A DNA stretch of 64,000 bases from Vibrio spartinae (GCF_024347135.1 NZ_AP024907.1:363001-427000), one strand, 5' to 3'; counted from the stretch's first letter, positions 44,280-58,383 are shown. The notes: generated from the letters alone by a model not told the origin. Numbers and translations are program-made.

Positions 44280-46721
44280 ATGTCTGACACTACTCAAAAC
44301 GATCCGTTTGCTGATCGTGAAGCAAATAATTATGACAACCCAATTCCCAGTCGCGAATTTATTTTGGAATTTCTCGCTCAGGCGAATGTTCCGATGAATC
44401 GCAATGACCTGTTCGAAGTGTTACAACTTTCAGGAGAAGAACAATACGAAGGGTTAAGAAGACGTTTGAGAGCCATGGAAAGGGATGGACAACTGGTCTT
44501 CACGCGCCGCCAGTGCTATGCACTGCCGGAAAAACTGGAAATGATTAAAGGGTATGTCATCGGTCATAAAGATGGATATGGCTGGGTCAGACCGGAGGGC
44601 GTCCGGGGGAGAGATGAGGATATTATACTGCCACATCATCAGATGAGAACGCTGATTCATGGGGACTATGTGCTGATTCAACCGAATGGCACGGATAAAA
44701 GAGGTCGAAAAGAAGGTCGTTTGGTCAGGATATTAGAAGAAAGAAACGGCCAGATTGTGGGGCGATTCTTCTTTGAACATGGGTATTCTTACGTCGTACC
44801 GGATGACTCCCGGATCAGTCATGATATCTTGATTCCCGATGAAGCTCGCGCCAGCGCTCGAATGGGCAATGTCGTTGTTATCGAGATTACAGATCGAGGC
44901 AGCCGCTCTCGTGGCATGATGGGGAAGGTGAGTGATGTACTTGGTGAAAGTATGGCGCCCGGTATGGAGACTCAGATTGCGATTCGAACCCATCAGATTC
45001 CTCATGAGTGGCCGGAAGCGGTCGAACAACAAGTGAAGCAGTTTAGTGAAGACGTCCCAGAAGAAGCGAAACAGGGGCGGGTAGATTTGAGAACGTTGCC
45101 ACTGGTTACGATTGATGGTGAAGATGCCCGAGACTTTGATGATGCTGTCTATTGTGAGGCCAAAAAAGGCGGTGGTTGGCGTCTCTGGGTTGCGATTGCC
45201 GATGTGAGTTATTATGTCAGAACCGATTCTGCCCTTGATAAAGAAGCGATCAATCGTGGTAATTCGGTCTACTTTCCATCTCAGGTTGTGCCGATGTTAC
45301 CGGAGGTTTTGTCAAACGGGCTCTGCTCTCTGAATCCACAGGTTGATCGGTTATGTATGGTTTGTGAGATGACCATCTCGGCAACAGGGAAACTCTCAAG
45401 CTATAAACATTACGAAGCGGTTATGAACTCTCATGCGCGACTGACCTATAACAAAGTTGCCGCGATTTTAGCGGGTGAAGAGGAACTTCGTGAGCGTTAT
45501 GAACCGTTAGTCCCTCATCTGGAAGAGTTATACCGGATGTATCAGGTTCTGAAAAGTGAGAGAGAGAACCGAGGCGCAATCGAATTTGAAACGGTAGAAA
45601 CGAAGTTTATCTTTAATGCTGAGCGGAAAATTGAGCGGATTGAACCGTTAGTCCGTAATGACGCTCATAAAATCATCGAAGAGTGCATGATTCTGGCGAA
45701 TATTGCATCGGCTTCTTTGGTTGAAAAAATGAAAGAACCTGCCTTATTCCGAATTCATGAAACTCCGGGAGAAGAGCGCTTGGTAGGATTTCGCGATTTT
45801 CTCGGCGAATTGGGACTGAATTTGACAGGTGGATTAGAACCTACTCCGACAGATTATGCCACTTTAATGAAACAAGTCGCGAATCGCCCCGATCATGAAC
45901 TGATCCAAACCATGTTACTCCGCTCGATGAAGCAAGCCGTGTATAATGCAGACAACGGTGGTCACTTTGGGTTAGCGTTGAAACGTTACGCGCACTTTAC
46001 TTCCCCGATCCGCCGTTATCCTGATTTGTTATTGCATCGTGCAATTAAATATCTTATTGCCAAAGAGAAGGGACAAAATCAGGATCGTTGGACGCCAACA
46101 GGGGGATATCATTATTCATTCGATGATATGAACTATTATGGTGAACAGTGTTCAATGACAGAGCGCCGCGCAGATGATGCAACACGAGAAGTATCCGACT
46201 GGCTGAAATGTGAATATATGCAAGATCATGTCGGTGAGGTGTTGGATGGTGTGATTGCTAATGTCACTGGGTTTGGATTTTTTGTTCGTTTGACTGAGTT
46301 ACATATTGATGGTCTGGTGCATATTTCCAGCTTGGCAAATGATTACTATCAGTATGACCCGATTGGTCAACGCCTGATTGGTGAAAGTTTCGGATTGATT
46401 TACCGACTAGGCGATGCTGTCAAAGTTAAAGTTCAGGCCGTGAATCTGGATGAACGTCATATTGACTTTGAATTAGTCGAGACAAGTCGTAAGCTACGCG
46501 GTGAAGGGAAAACAGCCAAGAAACGCGAAGCAGAAGCAAAACAAGGGAAAAAAGGGGCACCCCGACGTCGAGGAAAAGCGATACCGAGTACTGAACCGGT
46601 GAAAAATCCTAATAATGAAAATGATCGGAATAAAACGGTCAAAAAGAAAAGCAAGACTGAGAACGTCCGTAAGAAAAAATCGCGTCTTCGTCAATCAAAA
46701 TCAGCCAAGACTGACAAATGA
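44280..46721 (+). CDS. rnr: Ribonuclease R
   Basis: An 813-residue 3'-5' exoribonuclease that degrades structured RNA. An N-terminal winged helix (about 25-90), two cold-shock domains (about 90-240), the RNB catalytic domain (about 270-600; [38 protein letters not shown]) and an S1 domain (about 650-735) are visible. A lysine-rich tail closes it. RlmB follows 10 bases later, in one operon as in E. coli. Confidence 0.96.
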   Translation: MSDTTQNDPFADREANNYDNPIPSREFILEFLAQANVPMNRNDLFEVLQLSGEEQYEGLRRRLRAMERDGQLVFTRRQCYALPEKLEMIKGYVIGHKDGYGWVRPEGVRGRDEDIILPHHQMRTLIHGDYVLIQPNGTDKRGRKEGRLVRILEERNGQIVGRFFFEHGYSYVVPDDSRISHDILIPDEARASARMGNVVVIEITDRGSRSRGMMGKVSDVLGESMAPGMETQIAIRTHQIPHEWPEAVEQQVKQFSEDVPEEAKQGRVDLRTLPLVTIDGEDARDFDDAVYCEAKKGGGWRLWVAIADVSYYVRTDSALDKEAINRGNSVYFPSQVVPMLPEVLSNGLCSLNPQVDRLCMVCEMTISATGKLSSYKHYEAVMNSHARLTYNKVAAILAGEEELRERYEPLVPHLEELYRMYQVLKSERENRGAIEFETVETKFIFNAERKIERIEPLVRNDAHKIIEECMILANIASASLVEKMKEPALFRIHETPGEERLVGFRDFLGELGLNLTGGLEPTPTDYATLMKQVANRPDHELIQTMLLRSMKQAVYNADNGGHFGLALKRYAHFTSPIRRYPDLLLHRAIKYLIAKEKGQNQDRWTPTGGYHYSFDDMNYYGEQCSMTERRADDATREVSDWLKCEYMQDHVGEVLDGVIANVTGFGFFVRLTELHIDGLVHISSLANDYYQYDPIGQRLIGESFGLIYRLGDAVKVKVQAVNLDERHIDFELVETSRKLRGEGKTAKKREAEAKQGKKGAPRRRGKAIPSTEPVKNPNNENDRNKTVKKKSKTENVRKKKSRLRQSKSAKTDK

Positions 46722-46731
46722 TAGGTAACAA

Positions 46732-47472
46732 ATGAGTAATGAATTTATATATGGCATTCATGCTGTGAGTGCTGTGTTGGAGAAAACCCCGGATCGATTG
46801 GTCGAAGTTTTTGTGTTGAAAGATCGACAAGACCGTCGTTTGCTTCCTGTGTTGAATGAGTTGCAAAGGCTCGGTATTTCAATTCAACAGATGAGCCGTC
46901 AAGCGTTAGATAAAAAATCCCAAGGTGCGAGTCACCAAGGGATGATGGCAAAAGTGAAACCTGCCAAAACCTTGAATGAACATGATCTGGATACGCTTTT
47001 AAACGCAGTAGAACACCCGCTATTACTTGTTTTGGATGGTGTCACCGATCCACATAATCTTGGGGCGTGTCTTAGAAACGCAGATGCCGCTGGCGTGACA
47101 GCCGTGATTGTCCCCAAAGATAAATCTGCGCCATTGAATGCAACCGTGAGTAAAGTCGCCTGTGGTGCCGCTGAAAGTGTACCTTTAGTCCGAGTGACTA
47201 ATCTGGCCAGAACAATGAAGGCTTTACAAGAGCAAGGGATCTGGTTTGTTGGGACTGCTGGAGAAGCAACTCAAGATATCTTCCAGTCTAAACTGACGGG
47301 TCCGTTAGCCATCGTTATGGGCGCGGAAGGCGATGGGATGCGTCGTCTGACCAGAGAAACCTGTGATGCATTGATTAAAATTCCGATGTCGGGAAGTGTT
47401 TCTAGTTTAAACGTATCCGTCGCAACTGGAGTCTGTCTTTTTGAAGCGGTGAGACAACGTTTATCACGCTAA
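46732..47472 (+). CDS. rlmB: 23S rRNA 2'-O-methyltransferase RlmB
   Basis: A 246-residue SPOUT methyltransferase that modifies G2251 of 23S rRNA. An N-terminal L30e-like domain ([12 protein letters not shown]) is followed by the knotted SpoU domain with [26 protein letters not shown] and [18 protein letters not shown]. It is co-transcribed with rnr. Confidence 0.95.
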   Translation: MSNEFIYGIHAVSAVLEKTPDRLVEVFVLKDRQDRRLLPVLNELQRLGISIQQMSRQALDKKSQGASHQGMMAKVKPAKTLNEHDLDTLLNAVEHPLLLVLDGVTDPHNLGACLRNADAAGVTAVIVPKDKSAPLNATVSKVACGAAESVPLVRVTNLARTMKALQEQGIWFVGTAGEATQDIFQSKLTGPLAIVMGAEGDGMRRLTRETCDALIKIPMSGSVSSLNVSVATGVCLFEAVRQRLSR

Positions 47473-47488
47473 GTCTCTTAGAATGACA

Positions 47489-47526
47489 ATCGGGCTCTGA
47501 ATGAGATAACTGAGCCCGATTTTATT
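47489..47526 (+). terminator. Terminator after rlmB
   Basis: Stem ATCGGGCTC / GAGCCCGAT (47489-47497 with 47512-47520) followed by TTTTATTTT. Confidence 0.85.
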
Positions 47527-47548
47527 TTGATTGTTTTTCCATCGAACC

Positions 47549-47576
47549 TTGCATGTGACCATTCTATCTGTATAAT
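47549..47576 (+). promoter_or_regulatory. S10 operon promoter
   Basis: TTGCAT (47549-47554), a 16-base spacer, then a perfect TATAAT (47571-47576). Transcription would start near 47583. Confidence 0.8.
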
Positions 47577-47582
47577 ACCCGC

Positions 47583-48148
<566 letters not shown>

Positions 48149-48163
48149 GGGGAGATTAGAAGA

Positions 48164-48793
48164 ATGATTGGTCTAGTCGGACGTAAAGTGGGTATGACCC
48201 GCGTATTTACCGAAGAAGGCGTTTCTATCCCAGTTACAGTTGTTGAGGTTGAAGCGAACCGTGTTTCTCAAGTTAAAACACTTGATAGTGACGGTTACAC
48301 TGCAATCCAAGTAACTTCTGGTGCGAAAAAAGCCAACCGTGTATCTAAGCCAGAAGCTGGTCACTTCGCGAAAGCGGGTGTTGATGCTGGCCGCGGTCTT
48401 TGGGAATTCCGTTTAGAAAACGGAGAAGAGTTTTCAGTCGGTTCAGAATTGACTGTTGAACTTTTCAATGAAATAAAAAAAGTAGACGTTACTGGTACAT
48501 CTAAGGGTAAAGGTTTCCAAGGTGCTGTGAAGCGCTGGAACTTCCGTACTCAAGATATGACTCACGGTAACTCATTGTCGCATCGTGCTCCTGGTTCTAT
48601 CGGTCAATGTCAGACTCCAGGTCGTGTATTCAAGGGCAAGAAAATGGCTGGTCACATGGGAGCTGAGCGTGTAACGACTCAAAACCTAGAGATCGTACGT
48701 GTCGACGCTGAGCGCAACCTGCTTCTGATTAAAGGTGCAGTCCCTGGTGCTATCGGTGGTGACGTGATCGTTAAACCAGCTGTTAAAGCATAA
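48164..48793 (+). CDS. rplC: 50S ribosomal protein L3
   Basis: 209 residues, start [19 protein letters not shown], containing [17 protein letters not shown] and [30 protein letters not shown]. It is an early assembly protein near the peptidyl transferase centre. GGGGAGA precedes the ATG. Confidence 0.98.
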   Translation: MIGLVGRKVGMTRVFTEEGVSIPVTVVEVEANRVSQVKTLDSDGYTAIQVTSGAKKANRVSKPEAGHFAKAGVDAGRGLWEFRLENGEEFSVGSELTVELFNEIKKVDVTGTSKGKGFQGAVKRWNFRTQDMTHGNSLSHRAPGSIGQCQTPGRVFKGKKMAGHMGAERVTTQNLEIVRVDAERNLLLIKGAVPGAIGGDVIVKPAVKA

Positions 48794-48809
48794 CGTCTAG
48801 GAGTAAGTA

Positions 48810-49412
48810 ATGGAATTGATGGTTAAAGGTGCTGACGCACTAACTGTTTCCGAAACTACTTTCGGACGTGAGTTCAACGAATCTCTTGTACATCAAGTAG
48901 TTGTTGCATATGCAGCAGGTGCTCGTCAAGGTACTCGTGCTCAAAAAACACGTTCAGAAGTTTCTGGCGGCGGCGCTAAACCATGGCGTCAAAAAGGTAC
49001 TGGCCGTGCTCGTGCTGGTACAATCCGTAGCCCAATCTGGCGTACAGGTGGTGTTACTTTTGCTGCGAAGCCACAAGATCACAGTCAAAAAGTAAACAAA
49101 AAAATGTACCGCGGTGCTATGAAGAGCATTCTTTCTGAGCTGGTTCGTCAAGAGCGTCTGATCGTTGTTGATGATTTCTCAGTTGAAGCTCCAAAAACTA
49201 AAGAACTGGTAGCTAAGCTTAACGAACTTGAGCTTAACGATGTACTTATCGTTACTGGTGAAGTAGACGAGAATCTGTTCTTAGCTGCTCGTAACCTTTA
49301 TAAAGTTGGCGTACGTGACGCAGCGGGTGTCGATCCTGTTAGCTTGATCGCGTTTGACAAGGTTCTTATGACTGCTTCTGCGGTTAAGCAAGTTGAGGAG
49401 ATGCTGGCATGA
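48810..49412 (+). CDS. rplD: 50S ribosomal protein L4
   Basis: 200 residues, with the tunnel loop [19 protein letters not shown] and [16 protein letters not shown]. In E. coli it also represses the S10 operon through its leader. The stop overlaps the rplW ATG by four bases. Confidence 0.98.
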   Translation: MELMVKGADALTVSETTFGREFNESLVHQVVVAYAAGARQGTRAQKTRSEVSGGGAKPWRQKGTGRARAGTIRSPIWRTGGVTFAAKPQDHSQKVNKKMYRGAMKSILSELVRQERLIVVDDFSVEAPKTKELVAKLNELELNDVLIVTGEVDENLFLAARNLYKVGVRDAAGVDPVSLIAFDKVLMTASAVKQVEEMLA

Positions 49413-49711
49413 TTAGCGAAGAGCGTCTACTAAAAGTTCTGCGTGCTCCGCACATCTCTGAAAAAGCAACAATGGTTGCTGAGAAAGCAAACACTGTTGT
49501 TTTCAAAGTAGCGAAAGATGCAACGAAAAAAGAGATTAAAGCAGCCGTAGAAAAGCTATTTGAAGTTGAAGTTGAATCTGTAAATACCCTGATTACTAAG
49601 GGTAAGACCAAACGTCAAGGTATGCGCCAAGGTCGTCGTAGCGACTTGAAAAAAGCGTATGTAACTTTGAAAGAAGGTCAGGATCTTGACTTTGTTGGCG
49701 GCGCGGAATAA
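49409..49711 (+). CDS. rplW: 50S ribosomal protein L23
   Basis: 100 residues, start [20 protein letters not shown]. It lies at the exit of the peptide tunnel and docks trigger factor and SRP. ATGA overlap with rplD. Confidence 0.98.
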   Translation: MISEERLLKVLRAPHISEKATMVAEKANTVVFKVAKDATKKEIKAAVEKLFEVEVESVNTLITKGKTKRQGMRQGRRSDLKKAYVTLKEGQDLDFVGGAE

Positions 49712-49727
49712 CAGGAGTAGTTGAAAA

Positions 49728-50552
49728 ATGGCTATTGTTAAATGTAAGCCGACTTCGGCTGGTCGCCGTCACGTCGTTAAAGTTGTGAACAATGACCTGC
49801 ATAAAGGTAAACCTTATGCGCCACTTTTAGAAAAAAATTCTAAAAACGGTGGTCGTAACAACAACGGTCGTATCACAGTACGTCATATCGGTGGTGGTCA
49901 TAAGCAACACTATCGTTTGATTGATTTCAAACGTACTAAAGATGGCATTCCGGCAAAAGTTGAGCGTCTGGAATATGATCCAAACCGTAGTGCAAACATC
50001 GCTTTGGTTCTTTATGCAGATGGTGAACGTCGTTACATCATCGCACCAAAAGGTTTGCAAGCTGGTGATGTAATCCAGTCTGGTGTAGATGCGCCAATTA
50101 AAGCAGGTAACACTCTGCCGATGCGCAACATCCCAGTTGGTTCAACAGTTCACTGTGTTGAATTGAAACCAGGAAAAGGTGCACAACTTGCACGTTCTGC
50201 TGGCGCTTATGCACAAATCGTTGCTCGTGACGGTGCATATGCAACAATTCGTCTGCGTTCTGGCGAAATGCGTCGAGTTCCTTCTGAAGGTCGTGCAACT
50301 ATCGGCGAAGTCGGTAACTCTGAACACATGCTTCGTGAACTTGGTAAAGCAGGTGCTACACGCTGGCGTGGTGTTCGTCCGACTGTTCGTGGTGTTGTGA
50401 TGAACCCGGTTGATCACCCACACGGTGGTGGTGAAGGTCGCACATCTGGTGGTCGTCACCCTGTATCTCCTTGGGGTATGCCTACTAAGGGCTTCAAAAC
50501 CCGTAAAAACAAACGCACCGACAAGTACATTGTACGTCGTCGTAACAAGTAA
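49728..50552 (+). CDS. rplB: 50S ribosomal protein L2
   Basis: 274 residues, with [22 protein letters not shown] and [21 protein letters not shown], the latter holding the His essential for peptidyl transfer support. Standard length. Confidence 0.98.
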   Translation: MAIVKCKPTSAGRRHVVKVVNNDLHKGKPYAPLLEKNSKNGGRNNNGRITVRHIGGGHKQHYRLIDFKRTKDGIPAKVERLEYDPNRSANIALVLYADGERRYIIAPKGLQAGDVIQSGVDAPIKAGNTLPMRNIPVGSTVHCVELKPGKGAQLARSAGAYAQIVARDGAYATIRLRSGEMRRVPSEGRATIGEVGNSEHMLRELGKAGATRWRGVRPTVRGVVMNPVDHPHGGGEGRTSGGRHPVSPWGMPTKGFKTRKNKRTDKYIVRRRNK

Positions 50553-50569
50553 TCTATTTAAGAGGATAA

Positions 50570-50851
<282 letters not shown>

Positions 50852-50861
50852 GGAGTAGATG

Positions 50862-51194
50862 ATGGAAGCTGTTGCTAAACATAACTTTGCTCGTATTTCT
50901 CCACAGAAAGCTCGCTTAGTTGCAGATTTGATCCGTGGTAAGTCTGTCGATCAGGCTCTGGAAATTCTGACTTTCAGCAACAAAAAAGCTGCTGACTTAG
51001 TTAAGAAGGTTCTTGAGTCAGCTATCGCAAACGCGGAGCATAACGAAGGTGCAGATATTGACGATCTAAACGTCGCCAAAATCTTCGTAGATGAGGGTCC
51101 TGTCATGAAGCGTATTATGCCTCGTGCCAAAGGCCGTGCGGACCGTATCTTGAAGCGTTCAAGCCACATTACTGTGGTTGTCGCAGATCGCTAA
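50862..51194 (+). CDS. rplV: 50S ribosomal protein L22
   Basis: 110 residues from the second of two adjacent ATGs (50859, 50862); [19 protein letters not shown] is the family start. The beta-hairpin loop with [13 protein letters not shown] lines the exit tunnel. Confidence 0.97.
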   Translation: MEAVAKHNFARISPQKARLVADLIRGKSVDQALEILTFSNKKAADLVKKVLESAIANAEHNEGADIDDLNVAKIFVDEGPVMKRIMPRAKGRADRILKRSSHITVVVADR

Positions 51195-51214
51195 GAGACT
51201 AGGAGAGTAAGCAA

Positions 51215-52340
<1,126 letters not shown>

Positions 52341-52341
<1 letters not shown>

Positions 52342-52532
52342 TGAAAGCACAAGATCTACGCGAAAAGAACGCTGAAGAGCTGAATGCTGAGCTATTGAAT
52401 TTGCTACGTGAACAGTTCAACTTGCGTATGCAAGCAGCGACTGGTCAACTACAGCAGACTCATACTCTGAAAGCTGTACGCCGTGATATCGCACGTGTGA
52501 AAACTGTTTTGACTGAGAAGGCAGGCGCATAA
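52341..52532 (+). CDS. rpmC: 50S ribosomal protein L29
   Basis: 63 residues, [19 protein letters not shown], two helices. The ATG at 52341 overlaps the rplP stop as TGATG; a GTG at 52338 is adjacent but not needed. Confidence 0.97.
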
Positions 52533-52786
52533 TGAGCGACAAAATTCGTACTCAACTTGGTCGTGTTGTTAGCGACAAGATGGATAAGTCTATCGTTGTT
52601 GTTATCGAACGTTTCGTAAAACATCCAATTTACGGTAAGTTTGTTAAACGCACGACTAAAATTCACGCACATGACGAAAACAACGAGTGTGGCCAAGGCG
52701 ATACCGTTGAAATTTGTGAGTGCCGTCCATTGTCTAAGACTAAGTCTTGGACTTTGGTGAAAGTGGTAGAAAAAGCAAAAGTTTAA
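52532..52786 (+). CDS. rpsQ: 30S ribosomal protein S17
   Basis: 84 residues with [20 protein letters not shown] and [20 protein letters not shown], an OB-fold protein. It overlaps the rpmC stop by one base (TAATG) and is the last gene of the S10 operon. Confidence 0.98.
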   Translation: MSDKIRTQLGRVVSDKMDKSIVVVIERFVKHPIYGKFVKRTTKIHAHDENNECGQGDTVEICECRPLSKTKSWTLVKVVEKAKV

Positions 52787-52805
52787 CTTTTGTTTTTCAA
52801 TCAAG

Positions 52806-52842
52806 AAACGGCTCCAATTATTTTTGGAGCCGTTTGTTTTTT
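52806..52842 (+). terminator. Terminator between the S10 and spc operons
   Basis: Stem AAACGGCTCCAA / TTGGAGCCGTTT with a 6-base loop, followed by GTTTTTTG. It can separate the two operons before the spc promoter. Confidence 0.88.
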
Positions 52843-52865
52843 GACTACCCAATCTGAAAAAAGGG

Positions 52866-52874
52866 TGTTACAAT
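52866..52874 (+). promoter_or_regulatory. Extended -10 promoter of the spc operon
   Basis: TGTTACAAT carries TGN plus a TACAAT -10. A TTGACT at 52841-52846 is 22 bases upstream, too far for a normal -35, so the extended -10 is probably the main element. Confidence 0.6.
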
Positions 52875-52941
52875 TCGCCTCCCTTTTTAAAGGCAGCCCG
52901 ACCCGAGAGGGTCTAGTTTTAATATTTAGCGGAGCACTAAC

Positions 52942-53313
52942 ATGATCCAAATGCAAAGTATGCTGGACGCAGCTGATAACTCAGGCGCTCGCAGCGTAAT
53001 GTGTATTAAGGTTCTGGGTGGCTCTCACCGTCGTTACGCACATATCGGCGACATCATCAAAGTTACCGTCAAAGAAGCAATTCCACGCGGTAAAGTAAAA
53101 AAGGGTGATGTCCTGAAGGCGGTGGTAGTTCGCACCCGTAAAGGCGTACGTCGTCCAGACGGTTCTGTCATTCGCTTCGACCGTAACGCTTGTGTATTGT
53201 TGAATAACAATACTGAGCAACCAGTCGGTACACGTATCTTTGGTCCAGTGACTCGTGAGCTTCGTAATGCGAAGTTTATGAAGATTGTTTCACTGGCTCC
53301 AGAAGTATTGTAA
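52942..53313 (+). CDS. rplN: 50S ribosomal protein L14
   Basis: 123 residues, [28 protein letters not shown]. It forms an inter-subunit bridge and is the RsfS binding site. First gene of the spc operon; GCGGAG precedes the ATG. Confidence 0.98.
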   Translation: MIQMQSMLDAADNSGARSVMCIKVLGGSHRRYAHIGDIIKVTVKEAIPRGKVKKGDVLKAVVVRTRKGVRRPDGSVIRFDRNACVLLNNNTEQPVGTRIFGPVTRELRNAKFMKIVSLAPEVL

Positions 53314-53325
53314 GGGAGCACTGAG

Positions 53326-53643
53326 ATGGCAGCTAAAATCCGTCGTAATGACGAAATCGTTGTTCTTGCCGGTAAAGACAAAGGCAAGAAAGGTAAAGTA
53401 ACTAAGGTTCTTGGAACTGGTAAAGTTATTGTTGAAGGCATCAACCTTGTGAAAAAACACCAGAAGCCTGTACCGGCTATGGGTGTTCAAGGTGGAATCG
53501 TTGAACAAGAAGCAGCAATCGAAGCTTCTAACGTTGCAATCTTCAATGCAGCTACTGGTAAAGCGGACCGTGTCGGTTTCCGTTTTGAAGACGGCAAGAA
53601 AGTCCGTTTCTTCAAATCTAACGGTGAAACCATTTCTAACTAA
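53326..53643 (+). CDS. rplX: 50S ribosomal protein L24
   Basis: 105 residues with a KOW segment [19 protein letters not shown]; initiates 50S assembly. Confidence 0.98.
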   Translation: MAAKIRRNDEIVVLAGKDKGKKGKVTKVLGTGKVIVEGINLVKKHQKPVPAMGVQGGIVEQEAAIEASNVAIFNAATGKADRVGFRFEDGKKVRFFKSNGETISN

Positions 53644-53666
53644 TAGACGTAATTTGGAGTTCTACT

Positions 53667-54206
53667 ATGGCGAAACTGCATGATTACTACAAGTCGTCTG
53701 TAGTCGCTGAACTGGCCAAACAGTTCGGTTACACAAGCGTCATGCAAGTCCCTAGGATTGATAAAATCACCCTAAATATGGGCGTTGGTGAAGCTATCAA
53801 CGATAAGAAACTGCTTGAGAATGCAGCATCTGACATGGCGGCCATTTCTGGTCAAAAGCCTCTTGTCACAAAAGCTCGCAAATCTGTTGCAGGTTTCAAA
53901 ATCCGTGAAGGCTACCCAATTGGTTGTAAAGTAACCTTGCGTGGCGAACGTATGTGGGATTTTTTGGAGCGTTTGATTTCTATCGCTCTACCACGTGTAC
54001 GTGACTTCCGTGGTGTTAGCGCGAAATCTTTTGATGGTCGCGGTAACTACAGCATGGGCGTTCGCGAGCAAATCATCTTCCCGGAAATCGACTACGATAA
54101 AGTCGACCGTGTTCGTGGTCTTGATGTAACAATCACGACTAGTGCGTCCACTGATGAGGAAGGCCGTGCTCTGCTGGCTGCCTTTAACTTCCCATTCCGC
54201 AAGTAA
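53667..54206 (+). CDS. rplE: 50S ribosomal protein L5
   Basis: 179 residues, with [20 protein letters not shown] and [20 protein letters not shown]. It carries 5S rRNA with L18 and L25. Confidence 0.98.
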   Translation: MAKLHDYYKSSVVAELAKQFGYTSVMQVPRIDKITLNMGVGEAINDKKLLENAASDMAAISGQKPLVTKARKSVAGFKIREGYPIGCKVTLRGERMWDFLERLISIALPRVRDFRGVSAKSFDGRGNYSMGVREQIIFPEIDYDKVDRVRGLDVTITTSASTDEEGRALLAAFNFPFRK

Positions 54207-54223
54207 GGTGAAGGGTTACTGTT

Positions 54224-54529
54224 ATGGCTAAACAATCAATGAAAGCACGTGAAGTAAAACGTGCAAAGCTTGTCGCTCAGTATGCTGAAAAGCGTGCTGC
54301 GTTAAAAGCTACTATCAGCGACGTAAACGTATCTGAAGAAGAACGTTGGGATGCTGTTCTGAAACTTCAAACACTTCCTCGTGATTCAAGTGCATCACGT
54401 CAGCGTAACCGTTGTAACCAAACTGGTCGTCCACATGGTTACCTACGTAAGTTCGGTTTAAGCCGTATTAAAGTTCGTGAAGCTTGCATGAAAGGCGAGA
54501 TTCCTGGACTTCGTAAGGCTAGCTGGTAA
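54224..54529 (+). CDS. rpsN: 30S ribosomal protein S14
   Basis: 101 residues, the long zinc-free form: [20 protein letters not shown] and no CxxC pairs. KASW at the end is conserved. Confidence 0.98.
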   Translation: MAKQSMKAREVKRAKLVAQYAEKRAALKATISDVNVSEEERWDAVLKLQTLPRDSSASRQRNRCNQTGRPHGYLRKFGLSRIKVREACMKGEIPGLRKASW

Positions 54530-54558
54530 TTGCCACTTAATCATTTGGAGTAAAGTTT

Positions 54559-54951
54559 ATGAGCATGCAAGATCCGATTTCGGATATGCTGACCCGTATT
54601 CGTAACGGTCAGGCAGCAAACAAAGTTGCTGTAAAAATGCCTTCTTCAAAGCTGAAAGTTGCAATTGCTGCACTTCTGAAAGCTGAAGGTTATGTCGAAG
54701 ATTTCGCTGTTGAAGGCGATGTAAAACCTGAACTGGAAGTTACGCTGAAATATTTTCAAGCGAAACCAGTTATCGAGCAAATCAAACGTGTTTCACGTCC
54801 TGGCCTGCGCGTCTATAAAAGAAAAGACGAGCTGCCATCTGTGATGGGCGGTTTGGGTGTTGCTGTTGTATCCACTTCCAAGGGTCTGATGTCAGACCGT
54901 GCTGCCCGTAAAGCAGGTCTTGGTGGTGAAATCATTTGCTACGTAGCTTAA
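54559..54951 (+). CDS. rpsH: 30S ribosomal protein S8
   Basis: 130 residues, [20 protein letters not shown] and the C-terminal [11 protein letters not shown]. In E. coli it represses the spc operon at the L5 start site. Confidence 0.98.
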   Translation: MSMQDPISDMLTRIRNGQAANKVAVKMPSSKLKVAIAALLKAEGYVEDFAVEGDVKPELEVTLKYFQAKPVIEQIKRVSRPGLRVYKRKDELPSVMGGLGVAVVSTSKGLMSDRAARKAGLGGEIICYVA

Positions 54952-54966
54952 TTATAGGAGTAGGAT

Positions 54967-55500
54967 ATGTCTCGTGTTGCTAAAGCACCTGTCGCTATTC
55001 CAGCTGGCGTAGAGGTGAAATTAAACGGCCAAGAGATCACTGTGAAAGGTGCAAAGGGTGAACTAACTCGCGTGTTGAATAACGCAGTTGTGATTGCTCA
55101 AGAAGAAAGTAACCTGACTTTCGGACCTCGTGAAGGTGTTGCGAATGCTTGGGCACAGGCAGGTACTGCTCGTGCACTAGTGAACAACATGGTTGTCGGT
55201 GTGACGGAAGGCTTTACGAAGAAGCTTGTACTAAAAGGTGTTGGTTACCGTGCCTCAATGAAAGGCAATGCTGTAGCTCTGACACTGGGCTTCTCTCACC
55301 CTGTTGAACATGAATTGCCAGCAGGAATTAAAGCGGAGTGTCCAAGCCAAACTGAAATTACTATCACCGGTTGTGATAAACAACTTGTGGGTCAAGTTAC
55401 GGCTGATATTCGTGCTTACCGTGAGCCTGAACCTTACAAAGGTAAGGGTGTTCGTTACGCAGATGAAAATGTGCGTACTAAAGAAGCTAAGAAGAAGTAA
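54967..55500 (+). CDS. rplF: 50S ribosomal protein L6
   Basis: 177 residues, [20 protein letters not shown] and [13 protein letters not shown] at the end. It sits near the sarcin-ricin loop. Confidence 0.98.
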   Translation: MSRVAKAPVAIPAGVEVKLNGQEITVKGAKGELTRVLNNAVVIAQEESNLTFGPREGVANAWAQAGTARALVNNMVVGVTEGFTKKLVLKGVGYRASMKGNAVALTLGFSHPVEHELPAGIKAECPSQTEITITGCDKQLVGQVTADIRAYREPEPYKGKGVRYADENVRTKEAKKK

Positions 55501-55509
55501 GGTAACACT

Positions 55510-55863
55510 ATGGATAAGAAAGCATCTCGCATCCGTCGTGCCACTCGTGCACGTCGTAAGATTGCAGAACTGGGTGCCACTCGCCTAGTTGTACACCGTA
55601 CTCCTCGTCACGTGTACGCGCAGGTTATCGCATCTAATGGCTCTGAGGTTATCGCTGCAGCTTCTACTGTAGAAAAAGCGATCCGTGAGCAATTGAAATT
55701 CACTGGAAACATCGAAGCAGCACAAGCGGTAGGTAAAGCTATTGCTGAACGCGCTCTGGAAAAAGGCGTGTCAGAAGTTGCTTTTGATCGTTCCGGTTTC
55801 CAATACCACGGTCGAGTAGCAGCGCTAGCAGAATCTGCTCGCGAAGCTGGTCTGAAATTCTAA
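55510..55863 (+). CDS. rplR: 50S ribosomal protein L18
   Basis: 117 residues with [15 protein letters not shown] and [24 protein letters not shown]; binds 5S rRNA. Gap of 9 bases after rplF. Confidence 0.98.
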   Translation: MDKKASRIRRATRARRKIAELGATRLVVHRTPRHVYAQVIASNGSEVIAAASTVEKAIREQLKFTGNIEAAQAVGKAIAERALEKGVSEVAFDRSGFQYHGRVAALAESAREAGLKF

Positions 55864-55877
55864 GGTAGGGTTGGAAG

Positions 55878-56378
55878 ATGGCTAAAGATTTACAACAAGC
55901 GAGTGATTTGCAAGAAAAATTAATCGCTGTTAACCGTGTTTCTAAAACGGTTAAAGGTGGTCGGATCATGAGCTTTACTGCACTAACAGTTGTTGGTGAT
56001 GGTAATGGTCGCGTAGGTTTCGGTTACGGCAAAGCCCGTGAAGTACCTGCTGCGATTCAAAAAGCAATGGAAAAAGCGCGTCGTAACATGATTACAATCG
56101 CGCTGAACGAAGGCACACTTTTCCACCCGGTAAAAGGTCGCCACTCGGGCTCTAAAGTTTATATGCAGCAAGCTGCTGAAGGTACGGGTGTTATCGCCGG
56201 TGGTGCGATGCGTGCTGTACTTGAAGTTGCAGGTGTACATAACGTTTTGTCAAAAGCGTATGGCTCAACAAACCCAATCAACATCGTTCGTGCAACGATT
56301 GATGCTTTGGGTAGCATGAAGTCACCAGAAATGGTTGCAGCTAAACGTGGTCTAACTGTTGAATCGATTTCGGAGTAA
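55878..56378 (+). CDS. rpsE: 30S ribosomal protein S5
   Basis: 166 residues with [20 protein letters not shown] and [23 protein letters not shown]; influences decoding accuracy. Confidence 0.98.
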   Translation: MAKDLQQASDLQEKLIAVNRVSKTVKGGRIMSFTALTVVGDGNGRVGFGYGKAREVPAAIQKAMEKARRNMITIALNEGTLFHPVKGRHSGSKVYMQQAAEGTGVIAGGAMRAVLEVAGVHNVLSKAYGSTNPINIVRATIDALGSMKSPEMVAAKRGLTVESISE

Positions 56379-56383
56379 GCACC

Positions 56384-56560
56384 ATGGCAACTATTAAAGT
56401 AACTCAAACTAAAAGCTCAATTGGTCGCCTACCAAAGCATAAAGCTACTTTGCGTGGTCTAGGCCTTCGTCGTATCAACCACACTGTTGAACTTGAAGAT
56501 ACACCATGTATACGTGGTATGATCAATAAAGTTCAATACATGGTTAAAGTTGAGGAGTAA
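56384..56560 (+). CDS. rpmD: 50S ribosomal protein L30
   Basis: 58 residues beginning [20 protein letters not shown], too short for many ORF screens. It begins 5 bases after the rpsE stop and ends with [13 protein letters not shown], with rplO starting 5 bases later. The sequence and position in the spc operon are diagnostic. Confidence 0.97.
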   Translation: MATIKVTQTKSSIGRLPKHKATLRGLGLRRINHTVELEDTPCIRGMINKVQYMVKVEE

Positions 56561-56565
56561 TCAGA

Positions 56566-57000
56566 ATGCGTTTGAATACTCTATCTCCGGCTGCGGGTTC
56601 TAAGCCTTCTAAGAAGCGTTTAGGTCGTGGTATCGGATCTGGCCTGGGTAAAACAGGTGGTCGTGGCCACAAAGGTCAAAAATCACGCTCTGGCGGTAAA
56701 GTTCGTGCAGGTTTTGAAGGCGGACAAATGCCTTTGAAACAACGCTTGCCAAAATTCGGCTTCACTTCTCGTAAGAGTTTAGTGTCTGCTGAAGTTCGTC
56801 TAAGTGAATTAGCGAAAGTAACAAGCGAAGTTGTTGACCTGAACAGCCTGAAGGCAGCAAATGTTGTGACTAAAAACATTGAGAATGTAAAAATCGTTCT
56901 TTCTGGTGAGATCAACAAAGTTGTTACAGTGAAAGGTTTACGCGTAACTAAAGGCGCTAAAGCTGCAATCGAAGCTGCAGGCGGAAAAATCGAGGAATAA
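56566..57000 (+). CDS. rplO: 50S ribosomal protein L15
   Basis: 144 residues with the glycine- and arginine-rich [20 protein letters not shown] at the N-terminus. A late assembly protein. Confidence 0.98.
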   Translation: MRLNTLSPAAGSKPSKKRLGRGIGSGLGKTGGRGHKGQKSRSGGKVRAGFEGGQMPLKQRLPKFGFTSRKSLVSAEVRLSELAKVTSEVVDLNSLKAANVVTKNIENVKIVLSGEINKVVTVKGLRVTKGAKAAIEAAGGKIEE

Positions 57001-57018
57001 TCTCGAAACGAGGTACAG

Positions 57019-58356
57019 ATGGCTAAGAAACCAGGACAAGATCTTCGTAGTACTCAGAGCGGCTTAAGTGAATTGAAGTCGCGCTTGTTATTCGTATTAG
57101 GTGCGCTTCTCGTATTCCGAGCTGGCTCTTTTGTGCCGATTCCTGGTATTGACGCAGCTGTACTAGCCGATTTGTTCGAACAGCAAAAAGGGACCATCGT
57201 AGAAATGTTTAACATGTTCTCCGGTGGTGCTCTTTCGCGTGCATCTATATTAGCGCTGGGAATCATGCCATATATTTCGGCATCGATTGTTGTCCAGTTG
57301 CTAACTGTAGTTCATCCCGCGTTAGCTGAACTCAAGAAAGAGGGTGAAGCAGGGCGTCGTAAGATTAGCCAATATACGCGTTACGGCACGCTTGTACTTG
57401 CAACATTCCAAGCTCTTGGGATTGCGACAGGACTACCAAACATGGTCTCTAATCTGGTCGTTATCGATCAAACCATGTTTACGTTCATCGCAACAGTGAG
57501 TCTAGTAACCGGTACCATGTTCTTAATGTGGTTAGGTGAACAGATTACTGAGCGGGGTATTGGTAATGGTATTTCATTACTGATATTTGCAGGTATTGTT
57601 GCTGGTCTGCCTAAGGCAATCGGACAAACGATTGAGCAAGCGCGTCAAGGTGAATTGCATGTGCTTCTTCTCCTGTTGATTGCGGTAATCTCTTTTGCTG
57701 TGATTTATTTTGTTGTCTTTATGGAGCGTGGTCAGCGTCGTATCGTTGTTAACTACGCAAAACGTCAACAAGGTCGCAAAGTCTTCGCAGCACAGAGTAC
57801 CCATTTGCCATTGAAAATTAATATGGCAGGGGTAATTCCAGCAATCTTTGCATCAAGTATTATTTTGTTCCCAGGGACATTAGCACAATGGTTTGGTAAT
57901 AGTGGTGGTGAAGGTTCAGCGTTTAGCTGGCTGACGAAAGTGTCTCTGGCACTGAGCCCTGGTCAACCGTTGTATGTAATACTTTATGCAGTTGCAATTA
58001 TCTTTTTCTGTTTCTTTTATACTGCGTTGGTATTCAACCCACGTGAAACAGCAGATAATTTGAAGAAGTCTGGTGCGTTCGTACCCGGTATCCGCCCAGG
58101 TGAGCAGACTGCCAGATATATTGATAAAGTAATGACGCGTCTAACCTTAGCTGGTGCGTTATACATTACCTTTATCTGTCTGATCCCTCAGTTCATGATG
58201 GTCGCTTGGAATGTACGTTTCTATTTTGGCGGCACCTCACTACTGATTGTAGTTGTGGTTATTATGGACTTTATGGCACAGGTACAGACTCATATGATGT
58301 CAAGTCAATATGATTCTGTGTTGAAAAAAGCAAATCTGAAAGGCTACGGCCGTTAA
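57019..58356 (+). CDS. secY: Protein translocase subunit SecY
   Basis: A 445-residue inner-membrane protein with ten helices. It forms the channel of the SecYEG translocon. [16 protein letters not shown] marks the N-terminus, and [13 protein letters not shown] and [19 protein letters not shown] mark the cytoplasmic loops that bind SecA and the ribosome. Placement after rplO is universal in this operon type. The exported accessory proteins of this window depend on it. Confidence 0.98.
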   Translation: MAKKPGQDLRSTQSGLSELKSRLLFVLGALLVFRAGSFVPIPGIDAAVLADLFEQQKGTIVEMFNMFSGGALSRASILALGIMPYISASIVVQLLTVVHPALAELKKEGEAGRRKISQYTRYGTLVLATFQALGIATGLPNMVSNLVVIDQTMFTFIATVSLVTGTMFLMWLGEQITERGIGNGISLLIFAGIVAGLPKAIGQTIEQARQGELHVLLLLLIAVISFAVIYFVVFMERGQRRIVVNYAKRQQGRKVFAAQSTHLPLKINMAGVIPAIFASSIILFPGTLAQWFGNSGGEGSAFSWLTKVSLALSPGQPLYVILYAVAIIFFCFFYTALVFNPRETADNLKKSGAFVPGIRPGEQTARYIDKVMTRLTLAGALYITFICLIPQFMMVAWNVRFYFGGTSLLIVVVVIMDFMAQVQTHMMSSQYDSVLKKANLKGYGR

Positions 58357-58383
58357 TTCAGATTTCTCTCACGGAGTTTAGCA

